DNA of 36,375 bases from Lentisphaerae bacterium ADurb.Bin082 (GTDB lineage: Bacteria; Verrucomicrobiota; Lentisphaeria; Oligosphaerales; Oligosphaeraceae), in assembly GCA_002070945.1 (NCBI GenBank), contig MWEG01000118.1:1-36375 (forward strand), read 5' to 3'. Positions 1-9,389 of this stretch are shown in pieces; positions within the stretch are counted from its first letter, which is position 1, and each line of letters begins with the position of its first letter. The position numbers were made by a program, and so were the translations under genes. The notes below the pieces were generated by a model. It did not search any database and had not been told where the DNA came from. It was given only the letters and a program-made list of their open reading frames with translations.

Positions 1-3000
1 GTCGAAATAACACAGTATATCGGTCCAGGTGGAGATGTCACCATACCTGACAGTATCAATGGATATCCTGTGACCCGCATCGGGAATGGTGCGTTTTCTG
101 GCTGCTCCGGCCTCACCAGCGTGGTGATTGGCGACGGCGTCACCCTCATCGGGAATGGTGCGTTTTTTGGCTGCTCCGGCCTCACCAGCGTGGTGATTCC
201 CGACGGCGTCACCAGCATCGGGCCGGGGCCTTTTGCATCCTGTTCCAGCCTTATTCATATTACTGTGGCTTTGGAAAATCCTGCATATTGCAGTGTTGAC
301 AACGTTCTTTTTGACAAAAACCAAACCGTCTTACTGCAGTACCCCGCTGGACAAAGTGGCGAGTATCAGATTCCCGACAGCGTCACCAGCATCGGGGATG
401 ATGCGTTTTCTGGCTGCTCCGGCCTCACCAGCGTGGTGATTCCCGACGGCGTCACCAGCATCGGGTATTCTGCGTTTTATAACTGCTCCGGCCTCACCAG
501 CGTGGTGATTCCCGACGGCGTCACCAGCATCGGGCATAGTGCGTTTTATGGCTGCACCGGCCTCACCAGCGTGGTGATTCCCGACGGCGTCACCCGCATC
601 GGGGGTTTTACATTTCGGTATTGCCGCAGCCTCACCAGTGTGGTGATTCCCGACAGCGTCACCTGCATCGACGGATGGGGGGCGTTTGCTTACTGCTCCG
701 GCCTCACCAGCGTGGTCATTCCCGACAGCGTCACCAGTATCGGGGGGGCGACGTTTGAGTTCTGCTCCAGCCTCACCAGCGTGGTAATTGGCAACAGCGT
801 TACCAGCATCGGGGAGTATGTGTTTAAGGCTTGCAGCAGCCTCGCCAGTGTGGTAATTCCAGACAGCGTCACTCGGATCGATAATTATGCGTTTGAGTTC
901 TGCTCCGGCCTCGCCAGCGTGGTGATTGGCAACAGCGTCACCAGCATCGGGAAGTCTGCGTTTTCTGGCTGCTCCGGCCTCGCCAGCGTGGTGATTGGCA
1001 ACAGCGTCACCAGCATCGGGAAGTCTGCGTTTTATAGATGCTCCGGCCTCACCAGCGTGGTGATTCCCGACAGCGTCACCTGCATTGAGCGGGGGGCGTT
1101 TTATGACTGCACCGGCCTCACCAGCGTGGTGATCGGGAACAGCGTCACTAACATCGGGGATGATGCGTTTTATAGATGCTCCGGCCTCACCAGCGTGGTG
1201 ATTCCTGACAGCGTCACCAGCATCGGGGATTGTGCGTTTTCTGGCTGCTCCGGCCTCACCAGCGTGGTGATTGGCGACGGCGTCACCAGCATCGGGAAGC
1301 GAGCTTTTGCATCCTGTTCCAGCCTTATTCATATTACTGTGGCTTTGGCAAATCCTGCATATTGCAGTGCTGACAACGTCCTTTTTGACAAAAACCAAAC
1401 CGTCTTACTGCAGTGCCCCGCTGGACAAAGTGGCGAGTATCAGATTCCCGACAGCGTCACCAGCATCGGGGATGATGCGTTTTCTGGCTGCTCCGGCCTC
1501 ACCAGCGTGGTGATTCCCGACAGCGTCACCAGCATTGAGATGTATGCGTTTTCTGACTGCACCGGCCTCACCAGCGTGGTGATTCCCGACAGCGTCACCA
1601 GCATCGGGGAGTATGCATTTTATAGCTGCACCGGCCTCACCAGCGTGGTGATCGGGAACAGCGTCACCAGCATCGGGGATGGTACGTTTTTCAAGTGTTT
1701 CGGCCTCACCAGCATGGTGATTCCTGACAGCGTCACCAGCATCGGGACGTATGCGTTTTGTTGCTGCTTCGGCCTTTCTGGCATTTATTTTTTGGGCGCG
1801 CCTCCGGAAACAAGGTGGGAGGCTTTTTCTGGAGTTCCCGGCCGTGCCTACTACATATTCGGCACGGCCGGCTGGGGTGAGGTGTATGATCGTCTGCCGA
1901 CGGCAGTTTGGAGCAGTGAGGCCAGCTTCGATGGCAACGGCGGCACACCGGATTATGCAACGCATGTCTATAATGTTGGCAAAGCCTACGGCACGTTGCC
2001 TGCGGCGAACCGCCCGGGCTACACCTTCGCGGACTGGTGGTCAGCCCTTGACGATGGCGTTCCAGTCACAACTGACACATTGGTGCCGTTGATAACCACA
2101 GGCCATACACTGTATGCCAAGTGGACGATCAACCGATACACGATTGCCTTCAATTCCGACGGCGGTACGCCTGTAGCCGATATCACCCAGGACTACGGGA
2201 CGGCGGTGACGGCACCGGCTAACCCGACCAGAGACGGCTATGCCTTCGTCGGCTGGGAACCGGCCGTCCCGGCCGTGATGCCGGCGGATGACACACTCTG
2301 CGTGGCGCAGTGGAGGGAGATTAATACCTATACGGTAACCTTCGAGCCTGGCGAGCATGGCGAGCGCATCGGAGGTGGAGAACTTCAACAGCGGATCGTG
2401 CATGGGGAAGCAGCACTTGCGCCGGAAATTGAGGCGGCGGACGGATGGGAATTCATTGGCTGGGACCAAGAATTCACCAAGGTCACTGAAGATATGACTA
2501 TCACCGCCCGTTATGATAGTATTTCGCCTTGGGGCGAGCCTGTCGCCTACCCGAATGTAGCCATGACCATATTGGCGGAGGTGGTGCTGTCCGGCGGTGA
2601 AGCTGTTCCTGATGGAAGCATAGTTGCCGCCTTTGTGGGCCAGGAGTTGCGCGGTAAGCAGGTTGTAGCCGATCAGCAGGGACGGTTTTTGGCCAATTTG
2701 ACCGTCAATGTCGATGCCAATGGCGAAACTCTGTCTTTCAAACTATGGAACTCCAGCACACGGGAAATATCTGACTGTGCCGCAACAATCCCGGCGCAAG
2801 GCGGCCAATCCATCGGGACGCCCGAGGCTCCTGTGGAACTGCATTTTGGCCTTGTCCAGCAGACGCTTTCGCTGCAACCCGGCTGGAATCATATTTCCTT
2901 TTACACCGGCTTTTCGGATGATTCGCCCGATGCAGTTTTTGCGCCGGTGATGGCTCGGCTTGACAAGATCATCAGCGACGGCAAAAATTACACTCCTGGC

Positions 3001-4779
3001 TGGGGGCAATTGAACACCCTGCGGCATTTGCTTCCCGGGCTGGGGCACTGGGTTAACATGTCCTCCTCCGCTGAACTGGTGGTGTCGGGTCAGCCGCTGG
3101 TGGCGGCCGACACTCCAATCGCCCTCCAGGCCGGGTGGAATAACGTCGCCTTTATTTTCGATTCGCCCGCCAGCGTCGAGGGGGCCTTGGCCGGCATCCT
3201 GCCGCTGGTGGAAAAAGTCATCGGCGAGGGCAAGAACTTCACGCCTGGCTGGGGTGCCCTCAATTCCCTGACCCAACTCAATCCCGGCAAGGGCTATTGG
3301 ATCAAAGTCAGCGCCGCCACGGCGCTGATTTACCAAAACGCCGGCTTGACCCGCAGCACGCGCGGCGACAGCCACAGCGAACTCAGGTCGCAAGCGCCCT
3401 GGACGCCTGTTCAATATCCATCGACTCCTTATACACTGCTGGCCTCGGTGCGCCTGGATGCCCAACCGGCAGAGGCAGGCGATTGGGTCGGAGTATTCGT
3501 TGGTGACGAATGTCGCGCAGCGGGAGAGATGATTCCCGGCAACGGCATGACATATACCAACCTGACTGTTACAGTCAACACCAATGGCGAGAAGGCCACC
3601 TTCAAGTTCTATGATGCCGGCACTGGCGCCATTCTGGACGGCACTGTGGAAGTGACCTTGACCAGCGGCGGCACCCAGGGCACCCCGGATTCCCCGTTCC
3701 TGCTGGAGTTTGCCCCGCGAGTCGTTCATCATGCGGTAACCTTCGTCCCCGGCGAGCATGGCAAGCGCGTCGGGGGTGGAGAGCTTCAACAGCTGATCGC
3801 ACACGGCGAAGCAGCTCTTGCACCGGAAATTGAGGCCTCGCCCGGATGGCAATTCACCGGATGGGAACCGGACTTCGATTGCATAGTCGCCCCCATTACT
3901 GTCCATGCGGTTTATCAGGCCCTGCCGGCGTATGACTTTGACTTTGCTGTGCAAGTGTCTTGGGATAGCGGTATTACGTATACGTTGCAAATGAAGGCAG
4001 GACCGAATGCGAGTGACGAATATGTTTTCGGCGAAGACCAAGAGTCAGATTTGCCATTGCCGCCGCTGCCATCCCCAGCTGCGGAAGAGGCGTTTTTCCG
4101 GCTGCCTGAAAGTGACGTCAAGCTCCTTCGGGACATCCATTTTCTGGATGATGCGGTTGATGCCCTGAGTTGGACCTTGGTGGTGGCTGTCCCCGAGGGC
4201 AATCCGGCCACATTGACTTGGGACAGCCTGGCGATTCCCGTCGGCTGGCGGCTGGGCATTGCCCAGCAGTCTGGCCGCAGGGCAGGCGTTGACATGGCTG
4301 CCGAGTCGTCGTTGATCATTGAGGCGGCTGGCGTGTACACCTTCCATATCACTGGCTACCGCGAAGGCGTCCTTGAGACCTTCACCTACCATTTAAACGC
4401 TGGGTGGAATATGATTTGCGCCACGCTTGAGTTGACGGCGGAGGCGGAGGCTTATCTGTTGGAGCTGGGGCTTTTGAAACTGGATGTGCTTGGTGTGGCC
4501 TACACCTTGGCGACCAGTGTTACTCCCGGCAATGCCTACTGGCTTTTCTCCGCCACCGAATTGATACTGCAGGTGGAGGGGCTGCCAGTTCTTGATTTCG
4601 CTTTGGCCATTCAGCCGGGCTGGAACTTCGTCGGCCCGGTCCATGACGCCGTCTTGCCCAGTGCAGGACTAGTCGCATGGGAATGGACGCCCGAAGGCTA
4701 TCGGGCGCCGCCAACCATCCATGGCGAGTTCCAGCTGCAGGCAGGAAAGGGCTATTGGGTGTATTGGCCTGACAAGTAA
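1..4779 (+). CDS. Large BspA-type LRR surface protein with Listeria/Bacteroides repeats (5' end outside window)
   Basis: The reading frame is open from base 1, so the gene begins upstream of the window; the GTG at 70 is internal. The 1592 visible residues are probably extracellular. Bases 1 to about 1790 encode roughly 23-residue leucine-rich repeats of the BspA/LRR_5 type (AFxGCSGLTSVVIPDSVTSIG). Three Listeria/Bacteroides (Flg_new/InlB B-repeat) modules follow at about 1918-2515 (YAKW, FVGW, FIGW motifs), and a fourth at 3730-3920 is nearly a copy of the third (GEHGxRxGGGELQQ). Two beta-rich modules at about 2545-2860 and 3415-3715 resemble each other. Modules containing GWN...GKGYW occur at about 2870-3100, 3115-3340 and at the C-terminus. 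The protein ends in GKGYWVYWPDK with no recognisable sorting signal. Such proteins usually mediate adhesion or binding; no ligand can be inferred. Confidence 0.9.
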   Translation, partial: VEITQYIGPGGDVTIPDSINGYPVTRIGNGAFSGCSGLTSVVIGDGVTLIGNGAFFGCSGLTSVVIPDGVTSIGPGPFASCSSLIHITVALENPAYCSVDNVLFDKNQTVLLQYPAGQSGEYQIPDSVTSIGDDAFSGCSGLTSVVIPDGVTSIGYSAFYNCSGLTSVVIPDGVTSIGHSAFYGCTGLTSVVIPDGVTRIGGFTFRYCRSLTSVVIPDSVTCIDGWGAFAYCSGLTSVVIPDSVTSIGGATFEFCSSLTSVVIGNSVTSIGEYVFKACSSLASVVIPDSVTRIDNYAFEFCSGLASVVIGNSVTSIGKSAFSGCSGLASVVIGNSVTSIGKSAFYRCSGLTSVVIPDSVTCIERGAFYDCTGLTSVVIGNSVTNIGDDAFYRCSGLTSVVIPDSVTSIGDCAFSGCSGLTSVVIGDGVTSIGKRAFASCSSLIHITVALANPAYCSADNVLFDKNQTVLLQCPAGQSGEYQIPDSVTSIGDDAFSGCSGLTSVVIPDSVTSIEMYAFSDCTGLTSVVIPDSVTSIGEYAFYSCTGLTSVVIGNSVTSIGDGTFFKCFGLTSMVIPDSVTSIGTYAFCCCFGLSGIYFLGAPPETRWEAFSGVPGRAYYIFGTAGWGEVYDRLPTAVWSSEASFDGNGGTPDYATHVYNVGKAYGTLPAANRPGYTFADWWSALDDGVPVTTDTLVPLITTGHTLYAKWTINRYTIAFNSDGGTPVADITQDYGTAVTAPANPTRDGYAFVGWEPAVPAVMPADDTLCVAQWREINTYTVTFEPGEHGERIGGGELQQRIVHGEAALAPEIEAADGWEFIGWDQEFTKVTEDMTITARYDSISPWGEPVAYPNVAMTILAEVVLSGGEAVPDGSIVAAFVGQELRGKQVVADQQGRFLANLTVNVDANGETLSFKLWNSSTREISDCAATIPAQGGQSIGTPEAPVELHFGLVQQTLSLQPGWNHISFYTGFSDDSPDAVFAPVMARLDKIISDGKNYTPGWGQLNTLRHLLPGLGHWVNMSSSAELVVSGQPLVAADTPIALQAGWNNVAFIFDSPASVEGALAGILPLVEKVIGEGKNFTPGWGALNSLTQLNPGKGYWIKVSAATALIYQNAGLTRSTRGDSHSELRSQAPWTPVQYPSTPYTLLASVRLDAQPAEAGDWVGVFVGDECRAAGEMIPGNGMTYTNLTVTVNTNGEKATFKFYDAGTGAILDGTVEVTLTSGGTQGTPDSPFLLEFAPRVVHHAVTFVPGEHGKRVGGGELQQLIAHGEAALAPEIEASPGWQFTGWEPDFDCIVAPITVHAVYQALPAYDFDFAVQVSWDSGITYTLQMKAGPNASDEYVFGEDQESDLPLPPLPSPAAEEAFFRLPESDVKLLRDIHFLDDAVDALSWTLVVAVPEGNPATLTWDSLAIPVGWRLGIAQQSGRRAGVDMAAESSLIIEAAGVYTFHITGYREGVLETFTYHLNAGWNMICATLELTAEAEAYLLELGLLKLDVLGVAYTLATSVTPGNAYWLFSATELILQVEGLPVLDFALAIQPGWNFVGPVHDAVLPSAGLVAWEWTPEGYRAPPTIHGEFQLQAGKGYWVYWPDK
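231..447 (+). repeat. 217-bp segment duplicated at 1305-1521 within the LRR gene
   Basis: This segment recurs 1074 bp downstream at 1305-1521 with only a few substitutions, in the same reading frame. It encodes a block that breaks the LRR rhythm (CSSLIHITVA, then DNVLFDKNQTVLLQ, then GQSGEYQIPDSVTSIG) plus the following LRR. The offset is a whole number of codons. This suggests that a multi-LRR block was duplicated recently, or kept alike by gene conversion. Confidence 0.85.
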
Positions 4780-4965
4780 TATTTCCCTCTGGGGGCCAGG
4801 GGCGAATATAAGCCGCCAATAAGTGCTCATTCAGCGCCATCGCACCAGAATTCATGTCATGTGTTCATGGCAGTCTACCTGGTGGGTGTTTGAACTGTTA
4901 TGAAGATAGGTTGCGAATGGGTATCCCACCCTATGAGTTTGGGCTGTTTGCTGTGACGATGTTGC

Positions 4966-7179
4966 TTAGACCAGGTCCCAGCGTCTTCGCAGCCACCATT
5001 CCAGGCAAAAGAGCGTCATCAGGACGGCCAGGCCGAGCCAGTGGTTCCAGAGCGGTTTTTCGCTGACGGTTTCCAGTTTGCGAGGTTCAGGCTGCAGGGC
5101 TTTGAGGAGGTCGTCGCGCTCACGCCAGGAGGCGTATTGGCCGCCAGTGACTTCTGCCAGCTGGCGCAGAAATGGCCGGTTGATAGTCTGGCCGGTGCGT
5201 TCATGCTCAGGGAAGCGGACGAGCAGGACGGTCGTTGCATGCTGGGTGCCGTCAGGTGTGATCACCTCCACCTGGTATGGCCCGGTTTCATCGGGTATAA
5301 AGTCACAGCGGAATCCATCTTGGGGTCGGTTCAGGCCGACGTCAGCTTCCAGCCGAGCCGGCACCATGGGCAGAGTATAATTTTTGCCTGAGGGCGCTTG
5401 CAAACGGCAGGTCAGACCGCTGCCGGCGGCGGCTTTTCCGCCTATCGCGCCGATGGCGACTTGTTCGCGCAGGTCGACTTCCGCAGCCGCGAGCAGCACG
5501 TGCAGGAGTTCCTCGCTGTCGTCTTCCTCCTGGCTTGGACTGAGCCAATGCAGCAGCTGGGTTATGAACCTGCCGTAGAAGCCTTTGCCGGTTTCATCTG
5601 CGCTGCTGCCCATTTGCCAGCGCCATAGCGATTCGCTCAAGATGATGGCGACGCGACCTTGGCCATAGCGGCGGCCGACCAGGATTGGGCTGCCGTCGGT
5701 CGCGGACAGATAAGTGGTTGCAAAGTCGCCGGTTTTGACTGGCCCCCAGATGCTCAGCAGGGGCGGCAGGCGGATTTCCTCGGCCAGGGCGGTGAACACA
5801 GGCAGGCTGCGCCCGGCTGGCGTGAAATCGACACTGAAGCGACCTTCGCGCATGGTCGCGCCCGGCTCAGACTGTACCGGGAACAACTGGCGCAAGGGTT
5901 CGTTGCTGGCCAGGCCTTCGGCGCCGTAGGCAATTTTTGCGCCCAGGAACAGCAGGCCTCCGCCTTTTTCCACGAATTGCCGGATTGCCGTGGCGTCCTC
6001 CTGGCTGAAGGCGCTACCGGGAAGTTCGCCAAGGATGATGGCTTTGAATTGCCGCAAAGTCTCGGCGTTCAGCGTTGGCAGGGCGCCGCCGCCCAGGCCG
6101 CTGCCAGCCTGTTCATCAAAATTGATGAAGGCGCCGTCGCCGGCCCGGACAAAGGCGTTGAGCTGCAAGTTCTTTTCCGCTAGCAGGCTGCGTTTGAGGA
6201 ATTTGAATTCCCAGCGCGGCGCTCCTTCCAGGTAGAGGACGCGTTGCTTGGCGTCAGTCACTTCGATGATCAACTCGCGGCGGTTGTTGGTGTTGTCACT
6301 GTCGAGTTCAGGGCTGATGAGGATTTCATAGAGTTGGCTGCCGATGTCCACGGGTTCCAGGCTGAATGAAATTTTCTGGAAGGATTCTCCTTCTGCAAAG
6401 GCTGCTGATTCCGTGCTGATCACCTTGCCGCCTTGGCGGAGCTGGACCGGGAAAGTCTGGGCAGCGCTGCCGGAGCGGCGTTGGATAGAGGCGGCGATGG
6501 TAGTTTTCCAGCCGACGATGACGCGCTTTGGATAGGCCAAATCAGCGACAGCAAAGTCCTGGGCAGCCTGGCGATCCGGCGCGCCGGGGTCTTCCAGTTC
6601 CGGAATCAAGGCCGGGGCAGGCATGGCAAGGCTGTCCAGGCTTTGGCCGGATTGGTCCAGGCCGTCGCTCAGCACGATCACGGCAGCGAGATTCTCGGCT
6701 CGCAGGCGCGAAGCCGTTGTCATCAGAGCAGGCGTCAACAGGGATTTTGGGGCAGTGAAGGCCATGTTTTCGGGGTTGGCGTTTTCCTCCAGATCAGCGC
6801 CCATGCCAAAATAGAGAACCCGGCAGTCTTTAGTAGCCTGGCGGAAAGCTGGGGAGCCGATGAAGTCGAGTGCGCGTTGGGCGCGTGTCTGCCTGGCTTC
6901 CAGGGGATTGTCTTCCATACTGGCAGAGAGGTCAGTCAGGACGGCGACGACAGCTGGTTCGGTCTCGGTTCGGACGGTTCTTGAGGCGGCCAGGGTCATG
7001 ATCCAGGCGATGAGCAGGAAAGCAGCCATTCGGAGGCTCCAGAGCAGCAGGCGCTCCCGGGGCTTCAGGGCGCAGGCGCTGTAGGTGCGCCAGGCCAGCC
7101 AGGCGAAGACGATGCCGCAGCCAGTCACCAGCCACGAGGGCAGAATGGGTTCAAGCAGGATGACAGCCGATGGAATCAT
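4966..7179 (-). CDS. Membrane VWA-domain protein with glutamine-amidotransferase-like domain
   Basis: 737 residues. Membrane segments lie at about residues 12-32 and 43-65. A von Willebrand A domain follows with an intact metal site (DLSAS at 83-87, later LSDG at 170-173). A class-I glutamine-amidotransferase-like fold is suggested at about 375-420 (ILGELPGSAF, then FVEKGGGLLFLGAK). A last membrane helix lies near 712-728. This is the architecture of the large VWA proteins found beside BatA-like genes in Planctomycetes, Verrucomicrobia and Lentisphaerae; their exact role is unknown, with envelope stress or metal-dependent scaffolding proposed. The start ATG overlaps the stop of the upstream gene (ATGA), and GGGAGGAGG stands 6 nt before the ATG, so the two are translationally coupled. 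It is the last gene of the run and converges with the LRR gene across 186 nt. Confidence 0.85.
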   Translation of the reverse strand: MIPSAVILLEPILPSWLVTGCGIVFAWLAWRTYSACALKPRERLLLWSLRMAAFLLIAWIMTLAASRTVRTETEPAVVAVLTDLSASMEDNPLEARQTRAQRALDFIGSPAFRQATKDCRVLYFGMGADLEENANPENMAFTAPKSLLTPALMTTASRLRAENLAAVIVLSDGLDQSGQSLDSLAMPAPALIPELEDPGAPDRQAAQDFAVADLAYPKRVIVGWKTTIAASIQRRSGSAAQTFPVQLRQGGKVISTESAAFAEGESFQKISFSLEPVDIGSQLYEILISPELDSDNTNNRRELIIEVTDAKQRVLYLEGAPRWEFKFLKRSLLAEKNLQLNAFVRAGDGAFINFDEQAGSGLGGGALPTLNAETLRQFKAIILGELPGSAFSQEDATAIRQFVEKGGGLLFLGAKIAYGAEGLASNEPLRQLFPVQSEPGATMREGRFSVDFTPAGRSLPVFTALAEEIRLPPLLSIWGPVKTGDFATTYLSATDGSPILVGRRYGQGRVAIILSESLWRWQMGSSADETGKGFYGRFITQLLHWLSPSQEEDDSEELLHVLLAAAEVDLREQVAIGAIGGKAAAGSGLTCRLQAPSGKNYTLPMVPARLEADVGLNRPQDGFRCDFIPDETGPYQVEVITPDGTQHATTVLLVRFPEHERTGQTINRPFLRQLAEVTGGQYASWRERDDLLKALQPEPRKLETVSEKPLWNHWLGLAVLMTLFCLEWWLRRRWDLV

Positions 7180-9305
7180 GCCACGCCTCCTCCCTGCTTG
7201 AGCAATTGTCCGACCAGGCGCGGCTGTGTCACGGCGCGGCTGCGTGAATTAGCGAAGAGCACTTCCAGCATGCTCAGGGCGAAGGCCAGGATCAGCAGCA
7301 GCGGCCAGAGCGGGCTGCCTTGGCGCAATTCGTCAACATGGCGTCGCAGCTGGCCGTGGTCGCTGGAATAGGCAGCGGGAAGCGGCTTCAGGGAACTGAG
7401 CAGTTCGCTCGAACTCATAACGGCCAAATCACGCTCGGTTGCTGGGATGTTGACTGCAATGCGGCACGTTTCCGCGCCGCTGCTCAAGGTATGAATGCCG
7501 GGCATGGTCAAGCCGTCGAGCAGAATGGGCGCGGCCGGGTTGTCGCGCGTCAAGGTCTGGCGCCGTTCATGGCCGCGGGGGGCGGTGATAGTCAGGTCTA
7601 TGCGCACGGCCGAACCTGGCCAAGCCAAGGGCAGGGGGGTGTTGACGACGGTTGACAGGCTGCGCAAACGCATTCCAGCGACCTCTTTGGCTAATTCCTG
7701 GACAAAGACGAGGAAGAATGGCGTCAGGGGCCAGTCTGACCAGTCGCGGTTAGCGCTGACCGCGATAAGCCAGAGTGAACCGGCTTCAACGCGGCTGCGC
7801 AGCATAAATGGGCTGCGGTTCTGCTGAAAATGCAGGAGCGCTCCAGACTGGTCAGGAATTTCGCAGTGCAGATAGCGCCGAACCGGGAAACTCCACGGGG
7901 GCGGGAGCACAGCGGCGAGGCGTTGCGTGAGCGGCTCGTGCGTGTCCAGCAGGCTGATGTCCATGCGGGTCAGCTCCGGATTGTCTCGGGAGGTGACGGT
8001 CAGATTTTCCCAGCCTGGAAATTGACGCAGGGCTGGCGCCTGGATGCCGTCATTTTCGCCGGGGAAAAGCACTATCGCCCCGCCATTGGCCAGATAGTGG
8101 CGCAATTTGGCGACAGCGGTATCGTCGAGAACGGGCGGATTAGCGATCATGACGACGGCATTGCCACTGATGTCTCCGGCCAGGAACTCTGGCCAGCCGA
8201 CGGTTGTCGGCACCATCATAGCAGCGGCTTGGCCGCCGGGTTGCAGGGCTCGACGCAGGAAAAACGTATCGCGCTCGCCGGTGCCATTGACTAGCAAAGC
8301 CGGGATGCCGGCCAGGCGCGGCAGGCTGAAGAAGAAACAGTTGTTGAGTTCGTAGGCGTCGTCTTCCAGGCGCAGGCTGCCGACTACTTGAGGGGCTTCG
8401 CCAGGGGCGATTCCAGAGAGGCCGGTTGTCTGTGATTCGCCAGGCAGCATTTCCAAGGCGACATGGTTGAGTTCGCCGGTGTCAGTGGCGAGCCGGACGA
8501 TGTTGGCGCCAACGAAGTGGTCGTTGGTGGTCAGCGTGGCCGTTGCCTGGAAGGCGCTGTTGCCGATGATTGCTGGCGGGTGGAACATGGCTTCAGCGAT
8601 GCCGGTGTCGCCAGTGCTGAGGATTCCAGGGCGGTTGAGGAAGACTGCGGCGTTGAGTTGCTCAAGTGTGGGCTTCAGCGCGTCCAGGGCAGTTTTGTTC
8701 CAGGCGGATTTTTGAAAATCGCTGAAGATATGGATTTCAGCGCCGTGCAGTCCTCCGTCGGCTTTTTCCAGCAGGTCACGGATAGTTTCCGGCAGCGTTG
8801 CTGCGCCAAAGCCGGGCTGGAGGTCTTGCAGGGCGGCGAGGATTGCCTTGTGGTCGGAGACGGGCGGGAAGACGATGCGGTAGTCAGGGCATCCGGGGGC
8901 GATGATGGCGACCCGGTCGCCTTCGGTCAGTCCGGCCAGCAGGGATTCGGCCCATCCGCGTGACAATTCAAAGAGGGACTTGTCGCCTTCCTGGGCTTGC
9001 ATGCTGGCGCTGGCGTCCAGGACGATCAGGATGACGCGGTGTCCGCCAGGGACGAGGTGGTGGAAGCGAATTTGCGGTCGGGCAAAGGCAGCAGCCAGCA
9101 GGAGGATGATGAGGATGCGCATCAGCAGGGTGAGGCATTGCGTGATGCGGCGCGACCGGCGCGACTTGGAGATGGCTTCCTTCAAAAAACGGACGGCGGC
9201 GAACTGAATGGGCTGGGGACGGCGGCGATGCAGCAAGTGCAAGAGGAGCGGCACCAGTGCCACCAGGCCAAACAGAAGAAAGACATTGGACAGAAAAATC
9301 GGCAT
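7176..9305 (-). CDS. BatA-like protein (aerotolerance N-terminal domain plus VWA)
   Basis: 709 residues. The N-terminus (LVPLLLHLLHRRRP, then a second hydrophobic stretch ILIILLLAAAFARPQ near 64-78) is the characteristic BatA N-terminal region (TIGR02226 type). A VWA domain follows with metal site DASAS at 97-101. The central region is probably beta-rich and periplasmic, and a C-terminal helix at about 662-685 returns to the membrane. BatA proteins are usually encoded with MoxR ATPase and DUF58 genes; neither is in this window. The 4-nt overlap with the next VWA gene indicates a fixed pair, probably acting as a membrane complex. No clear Shine-Dalgarno precedes this ATG. Confidence 0.85.
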   Translation of the reverse strand: MPIFLSNVFLLFGLVALVPLLLHLLHRRRPQPIQFAAVRFLKEAISKSRRSRRITQCLTLLMRILIILLLAAAFARPQIRFHHLVPGGHRVILIVLDASASMQAQEGDKSLFELSRGWAESLLAGLTEGDRVAIIAPGCPDYRIVFPPVSDHKAILAALQDLQPGFGAATLPETIRDLLEKADGGLHGAEIHIFSDFQKSAWNKTALDALKPTLEQLNAAVFLNRPGILSTGDTGIAEAMFHPPAIIGNSAFQATATLTTNDHFVGANIVRLATDTGELNHVALEMLPGESQTTGLSGIAPGEAPQVVGSLRLEDDAYELNNCFFFSLPRLAGIPALLVNGTGERDTFFLRRALQPGGQAAAMMVPTTVGWPEFLAGDISGNAVVMIANPPVLDDTAVAKLRHYLANGGAIVLFPGENDGIQAPALRQFPGWENLTVTSRDNPELTRMDISLLDTHEPLTQRLAAVLPPPWSFPVRRYLHCEIPDQSGALLHFQQNRSPFMLRSRVEAGSLWLIAVSANRDWSDWPLTPFFLVFVQELAKEVAGMRLRSLSTVVNTPLPLAWPGSAVRIDLTITAPRGHERRQTLTRDNPAAPILLDGLTMPGIHTLSSGAETCRIAVNIPATERDLAVMSSSELLSSLKPLPAAYSSDHGQLRRHVDELRQGSPLWPLLLILAFALSMLEVLFANSRSRAVTQPRLVGQLLKQGGGVA

Positions 9306-9389
9306 GAGAGAGGGTTATTGCGTTTCCAGCCCGGGGTGGTGGCGTCGCCGGTGTCCACAAGCTATAGTCGCCGGGTCGGGAAAGAGCTG

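Noticed and set aside
331..1965. Long minus-strand frames opposite the LRR gene (repeated GDAVGNHHAGEAGA)
   Set aside because: Shadow of the plus-strand 69-bp repeats; the plus frame is longer, continues into recognisable domains and crosses the whole region.
4854..5066. 70-residue plus-strand frame between the LRR and VWA genes
   Set aside because: It runs into the 3' end of the VWA gene, has no homology features and no good ribosome-binding site.
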